Under the pieces are notes generated by a model that worked only from the letters and a program-made list of their open reading frames with translations, searched no databases and was not told the origin of the DNA. The translations under genes were made by a program, and so were the position numbers. Below, in pieces: positions 1-6,467 of a DNA stretch of 8,534 bases; the stretch's first letter is position 1; every line of letters starts with the position of its first letter. The DNA comes from RGIG4608 sp045125655 (GTDB taxonomy: Bacteria > Bacillota > Clostridia > Oscillospirales > CAG-272): assembly GCA_045125655.1 (NCBI GenBank), contig JBGVNP010000241.1:1-8534 (forward strand), given 5' to 3'.

Positions 1-3
1 AAA

Positions 4-49
4 TCAAAATTTGAAAGTCAATAAAATATATTTCAAAATTTTGTCAATA
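4..49. repeat. Imperfect direct repeat upstream of the spore gene
   Basis: Two AT-rich units, about 4-23 and 33-49, share TCAAAATTT at the left and GTCAATA at the right; the first has three extra bases in the middle. Each unit contains a small palindrome (TCAAA-a-TTTGA at 4-14; CAAAATTTTG at 34-43). They lie just ahead of the SpoVAF-like gene, where its promoter should be. I could not assign a convincing sigma-F or sigma-G promoter here, so a regulatory role is only a possibility. Chance similarity in AT-rich DNA is the main alternative. Confidence 0.35.
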
Positions 50-64
50 CTATTCATAAAAAGC

Positions 65-90
65 GAAAGGGCTTATTTATGAATGAATAA
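65..90 (+). promoter_or_regulatory. Ribosome site and overlapping 3-codon mini-ORF at the spore gene start
   Basis: A GAAAGGG ribosome site at 65-71 lies 7 bases before an ATG at 79, but that frame reads only ATG AAT GAA TAA (79-90). The ATG of the long frame is at 83, 11 bases from the site, inside the mini-ORF. An in-frame TGA at 80-82 directly precedes 83, so the long gene cannot start further upstream. Ribosomes may start at either ATG, or start at 79 and restart at 83. The arrangement is seen directly; any effect on expression is inferred. Confidence 0.45.
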
Positions 91-1492
91 ACTATCGACG
101 GATTACAGAAAGAATATACAGTCGCTTGATGCGATTTTAGGTGTTAGCGAAAATTTTGATATTTTGAAAAAGACGCTCATAATCGGTGAGGATGAGCTGA
201 CTCTCTATTTCATTGACGGATTTATTAAGGATGCGGTAATGCAAAAGATGATGGTGCATTTTCTTTCCTTGAAATCACTCGGTGAGCGCACCGACAGAAG
301 TGCGCAGGATTTTCTTTTTCACAACGTTCCTTACGTTGAGGCGGACGTAACGGACGATATTGACACCATGGTTCAAATGATGCTTTCGGGCGCAGCCATT
401 ATACTCGGTTCGGCATTTCTGAATCGCGGAATAATCATAGATGCGCGCACCTATCCAGCGCGCGAAACAGCAGAGCCCGAAAATGATCGCGTTATAAAGG
501 GTGCGCGTGACGGTTTTGTGGAAACTCTTATTTTCAATACCGCCCTGATAAGACGAAGGATTCGTGATCCAAAGCTAAAAATGTCATATATGACTGTCGG
601 CTCGCGCTCTAAAACCGACGTGGTGGTTTGCTATATTGAGGACAAAGCGGACCTCTCTTACGTAAACAATCTTAAAGAAAAAATAAGTAATATCAATGTT
701 GAAGCGCTCACGGTGGGTATGCAATCACTTATAGAATGCCTCGTTCAAAGTAAATGGTACAATCCCTTCCCAAAGGTTCGAACCACCGAGCGTCCCGATG
801 CCGCTGCGGCTCAGCTGATGGAAGGAAACGTGCTTGTTATCTGCGATAATTCGCCCGAGGTGATGATATTGCCCACCTCTCTTTTCGATTTTTTGCAGGA
901 AACGAATGATTTCTATTTTCCTCCAATCACGGGAAGTTATCTGCGAATCACACGATATATAATATTTTTTATGACGCTCCTATTTATGCCCCTTTGGCTG
1001 ATAGCTATACACAATCCCGATGCAGTTCCCCCTTGGCTTGAGTTCGTTTTACCCACGGAGCACGGAAGGTTGCCGATACTTGTGCAAGTGCTTTTAGCAG
1101 AATTCATAATTGACGGCTTGCGACTTGCATCAATGAATACCCCGGGTATGCTTTCAAATTCACTTTCCGTTATCGGCGGACTTATTCTCGGAGATTTTTC
1201 AATAGAGATAGGATGGCTCATTCCTGAGGTCGTTGTTTATGGGGCGTTCGTGGCTATCGCAAATTTCTCACAAAGGAATTATGAGCTTGGCTACGCCTTT
1301 AAATTTTTGAGGATCATCTTGCTTATTTTGACTTGGTTTTTCAATTTTTACGGCTTTATTGCAGGTCTTTTTGTCTGCTTTATTCTGCTTGTCAGCAACA
1401 AGACGCTCAACGAAAAATATTCATATCTTTATCCGCTCATTCCCTTTGACGGAAAGGTGCTTAAGAGAATGATATTCAGGGTTAGAAAATGA
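83..1492 (+). CDS. Spore germination-type membrane protein, GerA family (SpoVAF-like)
   Basis: A 469-residue protein of the GerA/SpoVAF family, integral proteins of the spore inner membrane. Family members with GerB and GerC partners form nutrient germinant receptors; SpoVAF works with the SpoVA dipicolinic acid channel during germination. The N-terminal ~285 residues are soluble, starting with a SpoVAF-like stretch around residues 42-60 (LYFIDGFIKD, then a paired-Met segment). The C-terminal part holds hydrophobic segments near 289-311, 331-350, 362-400 and 408-441, with the family-typical PGM...GGLILGD region near 355-372, and a basic C-terminal tail. Length fits the family. No gerB, gerC or spoVA genes adjoin it and it has its own terminator, so it stands alone, which favours SpoVAF-like over a receptor A subunit. 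The exact subfamily is inferred from memory of the motifs. The gene implies an endospore former. Confidence 0.85.
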   Translation: MNKLSTDYRKNIQSLDAILGVSENFDILKKTLIIGEDELTLYFIDGFIKDAVMQKMMVHFLSLKSLGERTDRSAQDFLFHNVPYVEADVTDDIDTMVQMMLSGAAIILGSAFLNRGIIIDARTYPARETAEPENDRVIKGARDGFVETLIFNTALIRRRIRDPKLKMSYMTVGSRSKTDVVVCYIEDKADLSYVNNLKEKISNINVEALTVGMQSLIECLVQSKWYNPFPKVRTTERPDAAAAQLMEGNVLVICDNSPEVMILPTSLFDFLQETNDFYFPPITGSYLRITRYIIFFMTLLFMPLWLIAIHNPDAVPPWLEFVLPTEHGRLPILVQVLLAEFIIDGLRLASMNTPGMLSNSLSVIGGLILGDFSIEIGWLIPEVVVYGAFVAIANFSQRNYELGYAFKFLRIILLILTWFFNFYGFIAGLFVCFILLVSNKTLNEKYSYLYPLIPFDGKVLKRMIFRVRK

Positions 1493-1496
1493 TAAT

Positions 1497-1530
1497 CCCC
1501 CGATAGATCTATGTCTATCGGGGGCTATTT
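1497..1530 (+). terminator. Hairpin terminator after the SpoVAF-like gene
   Basis: A perfect 10-bp stem (CCCCCGATAG at 1497-1506 with CTATCGGGGG at 1515-1524) and an 8-base loop begin 4 bases after the stop codon. The following run (CTATTTAT) is only moderately T-rich. It lies between convergent genes, so it may also stop minus-strand transcripts, although the minus-side T run is equally weak. Confidence 0.75.
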
Positions 1531-1561
1531 ATAAAGTTCAATAATTAATTATTTTATTATA

Positions 1562-2080
1562 TCAAAACCATTTCTTATCTTTGGATGTTCTATGATATAT
1601 CAGATACAGTACGTATTCTGTACACACAAATAATTCAATTACAGAAAATAATACAATCGCAATTATTCTCCAATTTGTTTGTTCATTATTGTATTTTTCA
1701 AAAGAAACGTACTCCACACCACCAGAATACATTTGTACAATATTACCTCTTTTATCGAAACAAATTGAAACAAGTGGTGATTCGCTTAAAATCTCTATAA
1801 ATTGCTCGTTATTTACGGTCACAAAATTGGATGTGGTGCGATAACTTTTACCTTCAACATATATCACATAACGAAAGTTGTTCCATCTAAGCTCATGATA
1901 TTTATAATCTTCTACAGTTGCTGTAACAACAGTTGTATTATCTTCTGTAGCACGAGTTGTCCCGGATATCCCCAAAATACAAAACAACGATATGGCAACA
2001 ATTTGAAACAAAACAAAAGCAACAGTCTTTTTTAATCTTTCTATACGTTTAATATTTGTTTCTGTTTTTCTTATTCTCAC
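1562..2080 (-). CDS. Hypothetical two-helix membrane protein
   Basis: I do not recognise this 172-residue protein. It has a basic N terminus (residues 1-18), a first membrane segment at about 19-40, an extracytoplasmic region of about 95 residues rich in Tyr, Thr, Asn and Val, a second membrane segment at about 138-160 and a basic C-terminal tail. That predicts both ends in the cytoplasm. The start is GTG at 2078-2080, supported by a GGAGAG ribosome site about 8 bases upstream. The gene is AT-rich compared with truB and trmB and lies 65 bp downstream of the RAYT gene in the same direction; no clear terminator separates them. A -10-like TATAAT lies at 2098-2103 but has no good -35 and would put the transcript start almost on the ribosome site. 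It may belong to the same accessory islet as the RAYT gene. A role in sensing or cell-envelope processes would be a guess. Confidence 0.7.
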   Translation of the reverse strand: MRIRKTETNIKRIERLKKTVAFVLFQIVAISLFCILGISGTTRATEDNTTVVTATVEDYKYHELRWNNFRYVIYVEGKSYRTTSNFVTVNNEQFIEILSESPLVSICFDKRGNIVQMYSGGVEYVSFEKYNNEQTNWRIIAIVLFSVIELFVCTEYVLYLIYHRTSKDKKWF

Positions 2081-2145
2081 TTTACACGCTCTCCGATATT
2101 ATAAATTATTGTTATCATATGCTTCTCTTTACACTTATTAATAAC

Positions 2146-2661
2146 CTATTCTTCTGTGTAAAAGCAATCATATTGCCATTTCATTGGATTTTCATACATA
2201 TATTTTGATATTTTTTCGTAATCTCTTTTATCGCGTATTATGTGGTCATGAAACGATCTTTGCCAAACTTTCTCACCGAGTTTTTTAGATATATACCGTT
2301 TCATCTGTCCTACCGCCGTCAAAATACTCGTAGGGGAGGATATAATCCTCCCGTTATCATACGAAATGTATAATATCATATGTATATGATTAGGCATAAC
2401 TACATATTGTAATACTTCAATATGCGTATAATGTTTGGAGAGTACTTTGATTGCTTCTTCTACAATTTTTCCATATGGAGATAAGTGCACACTATCAAGC
2501 GGGAGGATGATATCCTCCCCTACGAAATCAGGTTGATTTTTATTCCAAAATAATGCCTTCTTATCCTTAGTACATATAGTTATGAAATATGCACCAGCCG
2601 AACTATAATCATAATTTTTCAAACGATTTTGTTTTCTTATAGGAAATTCACTATTATTCAT
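2146..2661 (-). CDS. RAYT: REP-associated tyrosine transposase (Y1/HUH superfamily)
   Basis: A 171-residue single-domain transposase of the IS200-like (Y1) superfamily, RAYT branch. Seen motifs: RLKNYDYSSAGAYFITICTKD-type N terminus (residues 13-33, split here by function as the first beta strand), the metal-binding HUH pair in MPNHIHMIL (H92 and H94), and the C-terminal WQRSFHDHIIRD...YMYENP signature (133-159), with Y154 the likely nucleophile by family pattern. RAYTs nick single-stranded DNA at the foot of REP hairpins and are usually domesticated, single-copy genes. The ATG lies 2 bp after the truB stop with only a weak GGA-type ribosome site, so translation probably depends on truB. The gene is AT-rich, suggesting transfer. 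Two REP-like units are built into the reading frame at residues 47-54 and 104-111. The frame is intact with all expected motifs, so the gene is probably functional. Confidence 0.92.
   Translation of the reverse strand: MNNSEFPIRKQNRLKNYDYSSAGAYFITICTKDKKALFWNKNQPDFVGEDIILPLDSVHLSPYGKIVEEAIKVLSKHYTHIEVLQYVVMPNHIHMILYISYDNGRIISSPTSILTAVGQMKRYISKKLGEKVWQRSFHDHIIRDKRDYEKISKYMYENPMKWQYDCFYTEE
2329..2353 (+). repeat. REP-like unit A, inside the RAYT gene
   Basis: Read on the + strand: a GTAG head at 2330-2333, then an 8-bp hairpin GGGAGGAT (2334-2341), loop ATA, ATCCTCCC (2345-2352). A GTAG or similar tetranucleotide at the 5' foot of a hairpin is the known layout of REP elements recognised by RAYT proteins. 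On the gene strand this stretch is translated as GRIISSPT, residues 104-111. It matches unit B (2500-2524, opposite orientation) at 24 of 25 positions. Confidence 0.8.
2500..2524 (-). repeat. REP-like unit B, inside the RAYT gene, inverted relative to unit A
   Basis: Read on the minus strand from 2524: a GTAG head (2523-2520), then GGGAGGAT (2519-2512), loop ATC, ATCCTCCC (2508-2501). It is translated in the RAYT frame as VGEDIILP, residues 47-54. With unit A it forms a 25-bp inverted repeat with one mismatch, heads outward and 146 bp apart. In the mRNA the two copies could pair with each other instead of forming local hairpins. Confidence 0.8.
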
Positions 2662-2663
2662 TG

Positions 2664-3584
2664 TTATTCCAAACTAAACGTCTTAATCGCCTTAATTGCG
2701 GTGCCGTTTTCGTATTCTCTTACCTCGCCGAGGGCGAAAAATTCGCCGTTTGAATCGCAAAGGCGCACGCGGGTGCCGATCTCAAGATCAGTTTTTATCT
2801 TGCCTTGATATATTTCGCATCCGCTACGGCAGAGCTTTTCATAAAATGCGGGTAATTTAACTGTGGGAAGGTCGAAGAAAAGACTTTCCGTAGGTGCAAG
2901 CAATGAGAGGCGTTCATCCATTTCAAGAGCTTCAAGCTCCTCGAGTGTATGTGCGTTATCAATACTAAATCCGCCTGCGCAAACACGGTAAAGTGCACTC
3001 ATAACGCCGCCGCAACCGAGCGTTGCACCAATATCCGCGCAGAGCGTTCTTATATACGTTCCTGACGAGCATTCAACAAGCAATTCACATTCGTTTTTCT
3101 TGGTTGTGGGGGTACATTCAAGCTGAAATATTTCAATATCGCGCGCTTTACGCTCTATCTCTATTCCCTCTCTTGCAAGATCGTAGAGCTTTTTGCCATC
3201 CACCTTCAACGCGCTATACATCGGGGGAATCTGTTTGATTTTACCGAGAAATTTATTGCAAGCAAGAGCTACCTCTTTATGTGTTGGAATAGCGTCACTT
3301 TCGCTTAAAATCTTGCCCGTAATGTCCTCTGTATCAGTAGTTATACCGAGTGTTAAGCGGGCGCGGTAGGTCTTTTTGTCTGCGACAAGATATTCCGCCG
3401 CCTTTGCTGCGCGACCGAGAAGTATGACGAGCACTCCCGTAGCAAGCGGATCGAGTGTTCCCGTATGTCCCACCTTGCGCGTGCCGTAGAGCTTTCTTAT
3501 TTTGCCCACCACGTCGTGCGAGGTTATACCCTCGGGCTTATTTATTATGAGCACACCGCAGGGCTCAAATTTATTTTCGTTCAT
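2664..3584 (-). CDS. truB: tRNA pseudouridine(55) synthase
   Basis: A 306-residue TruB enzyme, which converts U55 of the tRNA T-loop to pseudouridine. Residues 10-18 (GVLIINKPE) and 36-52 (RKVGHTGTLDPLATGVL) are the family signatures; D45 in the latter is the catalytic aspartate. Further conserved pieces are the YRARLTLG strand (about 73-80), the IPPMYSALKVDGKKLYDLAREG segment and GTYIRTLCADIG. The C-terminal ~60 residues resemble the small RNA-binding domain of Gram-positive TruB. Length is normal. An ATG at 3582-3584 follows GAGGAG by 7 bases. The stop codon of trmB (TGA, 3595-3597) overlaps that ribosome site, so the two genes are probably translationally coupled. The more usual neighbours of truB (rbfA, ribF) are absent from the window. 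The RAYT gene starts 2 bp after its stop. Confidence 0.97.
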   Translation of the reverse strand: MNENKFEPCGVLIINKPEGITSHDVVGKIRKLYGTRKVGHTGTLDPLATGVLVILLGRAAKAAEYLVADKKTYRARLTLGITTDTEDITGKILSESDAIPTHKEVALACNKFLGKIKQIPPMYSALKVDGKKLYDLAREGIEIERKARDIEIFQLECTPTTKKNECELLVECSSGTYIRTLCADIGATLGCGGVMSALYRVCAGGFSIDNAHTLEELEALEMDERLSLLAPTESLFFDLPTVKLPAFYEKLCRSGCEIYQGKIKTDLEIGTRVRLCDSNGEFFALGEVREYENGTAIKAIKTFSLE

Positions 3585-3594
3585 TATTATCTCC

Positions 3595-4242
3595 TCAAAA
3601 TCTTACGTGCGCTGAATAGATCGGCTGACCCTTATCGGAAAAGTTCTTTTCGTATTCGGTCATTACATTGCCATCGTTTTTCTCTGAATTATGTAAATCA
3701 CGCGTTACAAACTCAAATTTAAGTCCAAATGCCTCAAATTCCTCGAGGGAAAAATCGAAAAGTCCCTCATTATCAGTTTTAAGACGGAGCAAACCGCCCT
3801 CTTTGAGAAGAGTTTTATATATTTCAAGGAAGGTGTGGTAGGTAAGGCGGCGCTTTGCATGTCCTGCCTTGGGCCAAGGATCGCTGAAATTGAGATATAT
3901 ACAATCAATGCTATGCTCGGGGAAAAATTCAATAAGATTTTTAGCATCTCCTATGATAAAACGAAGGTTATCGGGGCGCCCATCCTTTGCTCTTTCCGCT
4001 TTTTCAAGCGCAAGGCAAGCTACGTCGGCAATCTTTTCCATTGCAATAAAATTCACGTCGTGATGCTGTGCGCTCATACCGACAGCAAAGTTGCCCTTTC
4101 CGCATCCAATCTCAAGATGTATGGGTCTTTTTTCGGTAAATGCGGATTGAAGATCCTTCTTTATTTCCTCGTTGGGAGTTATAAGCAGGTGCGCGCATGC
4201 CTCTATTCTCTCTGCACCGTGCTTCTTTTTTCTCATTCTCAT
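3595..4242 (-). CDS. trmB: tRNA (guanine-N7-)-methyltransferase
   Basis: A 215-residue TrmB, an S-adenosylmethionine-dependent enzyme that makes m7G46 in the variable loop of tRNA. The SAM-binding motif EIGCGKG is at residues 44-50, with acidic E69 at the end of the next strand, GDAKNL at 98-103, the catalytic-region SDPWPK at 120-125 (D121), RRLT at 131-134 and the C-terminal TEYE at 195-198. All family motifs are present and length is typical. The first ATG (4240-4242) follows an AGGA-type site by about 9 bases; a second ATG two codons later is less well spaced. It is first in the minus-strand row trmB-truB-RAYT, driven by a promoter near 4278-4307. Confidence 0.96.
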   Translation of the reverse strand: MRMRKKKHGAERIEACAHLLITPNEEIKKDLQSAFTEKRPIHLEIGCGKGNFAVGMSAQHHDVNFIAMEKIADVACLALEKAERAKDGRPDNLRFIIGDAKNLIEFFPEHSIDCIYLNFSDPWPKAGHAKRRLTYHTFLEIYKTLLKEGGLLRLKTDNEGLFDFSLEEFEAFGLKFEFVTRDLHNSEKNDGNVMTEYEKNFSDKGQPIYSAHVRF

Positions 4243-4277
4243 ATATGTAAATATCCTTTCTTTTGTCTATATGTTAT

Positions 4278-4307
4278 AGAATAACACAAAATCCCTCCTT
4301 CCGTCAA
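4278..4307 (-). promoter_or_regulatory. Candidate sigma-A promoter of trmB-truB
   Basis: On the minus strand TTGACG (4307-4302) is followed after 18 bases by TATTCT (4283-4278). It lies about 36 bases ahead of the trmB start and faces the opposite way to the promoter at 4358-4386. The -10 is imperfect. Confidence 0.5.
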
Positions 4308-4357
4308 TCGCTTTTGAATACTTTTTTCTTTATTTTAATAAAAATCTCAAATAAACC

Positions 4358-4386
4358 TTGACATTTTGACAAAAAAGTATTACAAT
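4358..4386 (+). promoter_or_regulatory. Sigma-A promoter of the DUF975-like gene
   Basis: TTGACA (4358-4363), a 17-base spacer and TACAAT (4381-4386): a near-consensus vegetative promoter. A second TTGACA at 4366-4371 overlaps the spacer and could pair with the TATA-rich run at 4390-4397, though spacing is longer. Transcription would begin about 30 bases before the ATG, leaving room for the GGAGG site at 4413-4417. Confidence 0.8.
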
Positions 4387-4424
4387 TACGATATAGTATT
4401 ATATTCTTTTTTGGAGGAATTTTT

Positions 4425-5150
4425 ATGCATACATCCAATTCGGATATTCGTGCAAGAGCGCGTTATCTTCTTGACGAAAATATCTTCGGTAAGGACTGGC
4501 TCAAATCCGCTATCTTCTCGATGGCTTTGATCTTTTTCACCTCCCTTGTAGGCGGTGTGTTCTACCTACTTTCTGAATGGCTTCTTCTTCCCATTCTTGT
4601 AGAATACGTCCTTCCCTATTCATTTCTTCTTTACGTTGTATTGATAGTTTTGATTTCGCTTTTTGAAGCTATTGTTCTTAACTTGCTCATTGGTCCTATT
4701 GCAATAGGTTTCAGTGCGGTTCATCTTGAGCTTGAAAGAGGTTCCGGCATTATCAGAATTCGCCGTTTCTTTGACGGATTTTCCGATACATTCCTTGAAA
4801 ACGTACAGCTTGGCGTTATGTACCTTCTTCACAGCTTCCTCTGGACACTTCTCTTCTTCGTTCCCGGTGTTTACGTTTCTTATTCATACGCGATGATCTA
4901 TCACGTTAAGTACGATAACCCCGAGTTCACTTGGCAGCAGTGCTTTGACGAGAGCGAGCGACTTATGGAGGGTAACAGATGGAGATACTTTAAGCTCCAG
5001 TGCAGCTTTATCGGTTGGTACATACTCGGCTTCTTTGCCGGCTTTGGCTTCGGCTTGTTCTGGGTAAACCCCTACAATCAGGTTTCCACAGCGGTCTTCT
5101 ACGATACCATTAAGGAAGAAAAAGAGCTTGAGGCAGATCTTCTTGACTAA
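4425..5150 (+). CDS. DUF975-like polytopic membrane protein
   Basis: A 241-residue integral membrane protein resembling the DUF975 family, whose function is unknown. Family-like pieces are the N-terminal RARARYLLDEN (residues 9-19), a GPIAIGFS turn (90-97), a FFDGF box (115-119), the hydrophobic helix ending VPGVYVSYSYAM (146-157), the DESERLMEGNRWRYF box (175-189) and FIGWYILGF leading to a C-terminal NPY (215-217). Hydrophobic segments lie near 28-50, 53-80, 82-99, 127-150 and 192-214, so about five to six helices. The C-terminal tail is acidic. It starts at an ATG 7 bases after GGAGG, has a near-consensus promoter and ends at its own terminator, so it is a single-gene unit, probably well expressed. 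I cannot name a substrate or partner. Confidence 0.8.
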   Translation: MHTSNSDIRARARYLLDENIFGKDWLKSAIFSMALIFFTSLVGGVFYLLSEWLLLPILVEYVLPYSFLLYVVLIVLISLFEAIVLNLLIGPIAIGFSAVHLELERGSGIIRIRRFFDGFSDTFLENVQLGVMYLLHSFLWTLLFFVPGVYVSYSYAMIYHVKYDNPEFTWQQCFDESERLMEGNRWRYFKLQCSFIGWYILGFFAGFGFGLFWVNPYNQVSTAVFYDTIKEEKELEADLLD

Positions 5151-5158
5151 ATGAATTT

Positions 5159-5190
5159 AATCCACCCGTAATCATCGGGTGGATTTTTTT
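5159..5190 (+). terminator. Intrinsic terminator after the DUF975-like gene
   Basis: A 10-bp stem, AATCCACCCG (5159-5168) with CGGGTGGATT (5176-5185), a 7-base loop and a T run to 5190. It begins 8 bases after the stop codon. A strong, classical rho-independent terminator. Confidence 0.92.
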
Positions 5191-5252
5191 GCGAAAACAA
5201 GGATTTATTAAAATCTTTTATTAAAAACAACATCAATTTTGACTGCAAGCTC

Positions 5253-5281
5253 TTGAAAATGTGAAAAGTATATGATATAAT
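5253..5281 (+). promoter_or_regulatory. Sigma-A promoter of ychF
   Basis: TTGAAA (5253-5258), a 17-base spacer and a perfect TATAAT (5276-5281), about 50 bases ahead of the ychF ATG. An AAGGAG ribosome site follows at about 5316-5321. Confidence 0.82.
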
Positions 5282-5330
5282 ATATAGGTTAATATGAAAT
5301 AATTTGTTCTAAATAAAGGAGATCAAATAT

Positions 5331-6425
5331 ATGAAGCTTGGTATAGTGGGACTTCCCAACGTGGGAAAAAGTACATTGTTCAACGCCTTGACAAATGCAG
5401 GGGCAGAATCTGCTAACTATCCATTCTGCACGATAGAACCAAACGTTGGTGTGGTTGCAGTGCCCGATCACCGTCTTGACGTGCTTGCAGAGATGTACAA
5501 TCCCGAAAAATATACTCCCGCAATTATTGAATTCGTTGATATTGCAGGTCTTGTTAAGGGTGCATCCAAGGGTGAGGGACTTGGCAACAAATTCCTTGAC
5601 AACATCCGTCAGGTAGATGCCATCGTTCACGTCGTTCGTTGCTTTGAAGATGATAATATCATTCACGTTGACGGAAACGTTAATCCCATTCGTGACCTTG
5701 AAACTATAAATCTTGAGCTTATCTTCTCGGATATGGAAATACTTGAGCGCCGTATTGATCGCGTTAAAAAGGCAATGAAGGGCGACAAGACGCTTGCGGC
5801 GACAGTTGAGCTTCTTGAAAGAATACACGCAACCCTTGAAGAAGGAAAATGCGCGCGCACAATGGAGCTTGATGAGGATGAGCTTGAGCTTCTCGGAGAT
5901 ACACAGCTCCTTACTATGAAGCCCGTTATCTACGTTGCAAACGTAAGCGAGGATGAGGCGGATCACGAGCCGATTGAAAATTCACTCTATTGCGAGCTTA
6001 AGAATTTTGCGGCGAGCGAGCGCTCCGAAATAATTGCTATCTGCGCTCAGATCGAGGCGGAGATCAGTGAGCTTGATGCCGAGGAAAAGAAAATGTTCCT
6101 TGAGGATATGGGTATTGCCGAGAGCGGTCTTGACCGTCTTATCAAGGCAAGCTATTCTCTTCTCGGTCTTATCTCCTACCTTACCGCAGGGCCTAAAGAG
6201 GTACGCGCTTGGACTATTACAAAGGGAATGAGAGCTCCTCAGGCAGCAGGCAAAATACATAGTGATTTTGAACGCGGATTCATTCGCGCAGAGGTTGTTG
6301 ATTTTGACGTTCTTGTAAAGCTCGGCTCAATGAATGCCGTAAAGGATGCGGGACTCCTTCGCAGCGAAGGCAAGGAATACGTTGTTAAGGACGGCGACGT
6401 TGTTCTCTTTAGATTTAATGTGTAA
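5331..6425 (+). CDS. ychF: Ribosome-binding ATPase YchF (OLA1 family)
   Basis: A 364-residue Obg-family P-loop NTPase of the YchF/OLA1 group, which prefers ATP over GTP, binds ribosomes and is linked to stress and redox responses. The P loop GLPNVGKST is at residues 7-15, the switch II motif DIAGLVKGASKG starts at 70, and the G4 position reads NVSE (204-207) in place of GTPase NKxD, which is the hallmark of ATP preference. A helical insert occupies about 130-185. The C-terminal TGS domain covers about 280-363, ending with the conserved IHSDFERGFIRAEV and DGDVVLFRFNV segments. Length equals that of typical bacterial YchF. It has its own promoter and terminator and is unlinked to the neighbouring genes. 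A long open frame on the opposite strand is a shadow. Confidence 0.98.
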   Translation: MKLGIVGLPNVGKSTLFNALTNAGAESANYPFCTIEPNVGVVAVPDHRLDVLAEMYNPEKYTPAIIEFVDIAGLVKGASKGEGLGNKFLDNIRQVDAIVHVVRCFEDDNIIHVDGNVNPIRDLETINLELIFSDMEILERRIDRVKKAMKGDKTLAATVELLERIHATLEEGKCARTMELDEDELELLGDTQLLTMKPVIYVANVSEDEADHEPIENSLYCELKNFAASERSEIIAICAQIEAEISELDAEEKKMFLEDMGIAESGLDRLIKASYSLLGLISYLTAGPKEVRAWTITKGMRAPQAAGKIHSDFERGFIRAEVVDFDVLVKLGSMNAVKDAGLLRSEGKEYVVKDGDVVLFRFNV

Positions 6426-6436
6426 TAAAAATAAAG

Positions 6437-6467
6437 CCACTCGACAAAAGTCGAGTGGTTATTTTTG
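6437..6467. terminator. Bidirectional terminator between ychF and pcp
   Basis: A 9-bp stem, CCACTCGAC (6437-6445) with GTCGAGTGG (6450-6458), and an AAAA loop. On the + strand it is followed by TTATTTTTG; on the minus strand by GCTTTATTTTTATT. It therefore suits both convergent genes, ychF and pcp. Confidence 0.9.

Noticed and set aside
1540..1553. 14-bp palindrome AATAATTAATTATT
   Set aside because: It is A/T only and lies in AT-rich intergenic DNA; chance is the simplest explanation.
1585..2035. Two short + strand frames opposite the two-helix membrane protein
   Set aside because: Their translations look like random AT-rich sequence, and the minus frame has a ribosome site and coherent membrane topology.
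3835..4284. Open frame of 149 codons antisense to trmB
   Set aside because: It lies opposite the well-supported trmB and shows no recognisable motif or translation signal.
5289..5966. Long open frame (225 codons) antisense to ychF
   Set aside because: It is a shadow of ychF: Cys-rich, low-complexity translation, no family motif, no ribosome site, and the + strand gene has all YchF motifs.
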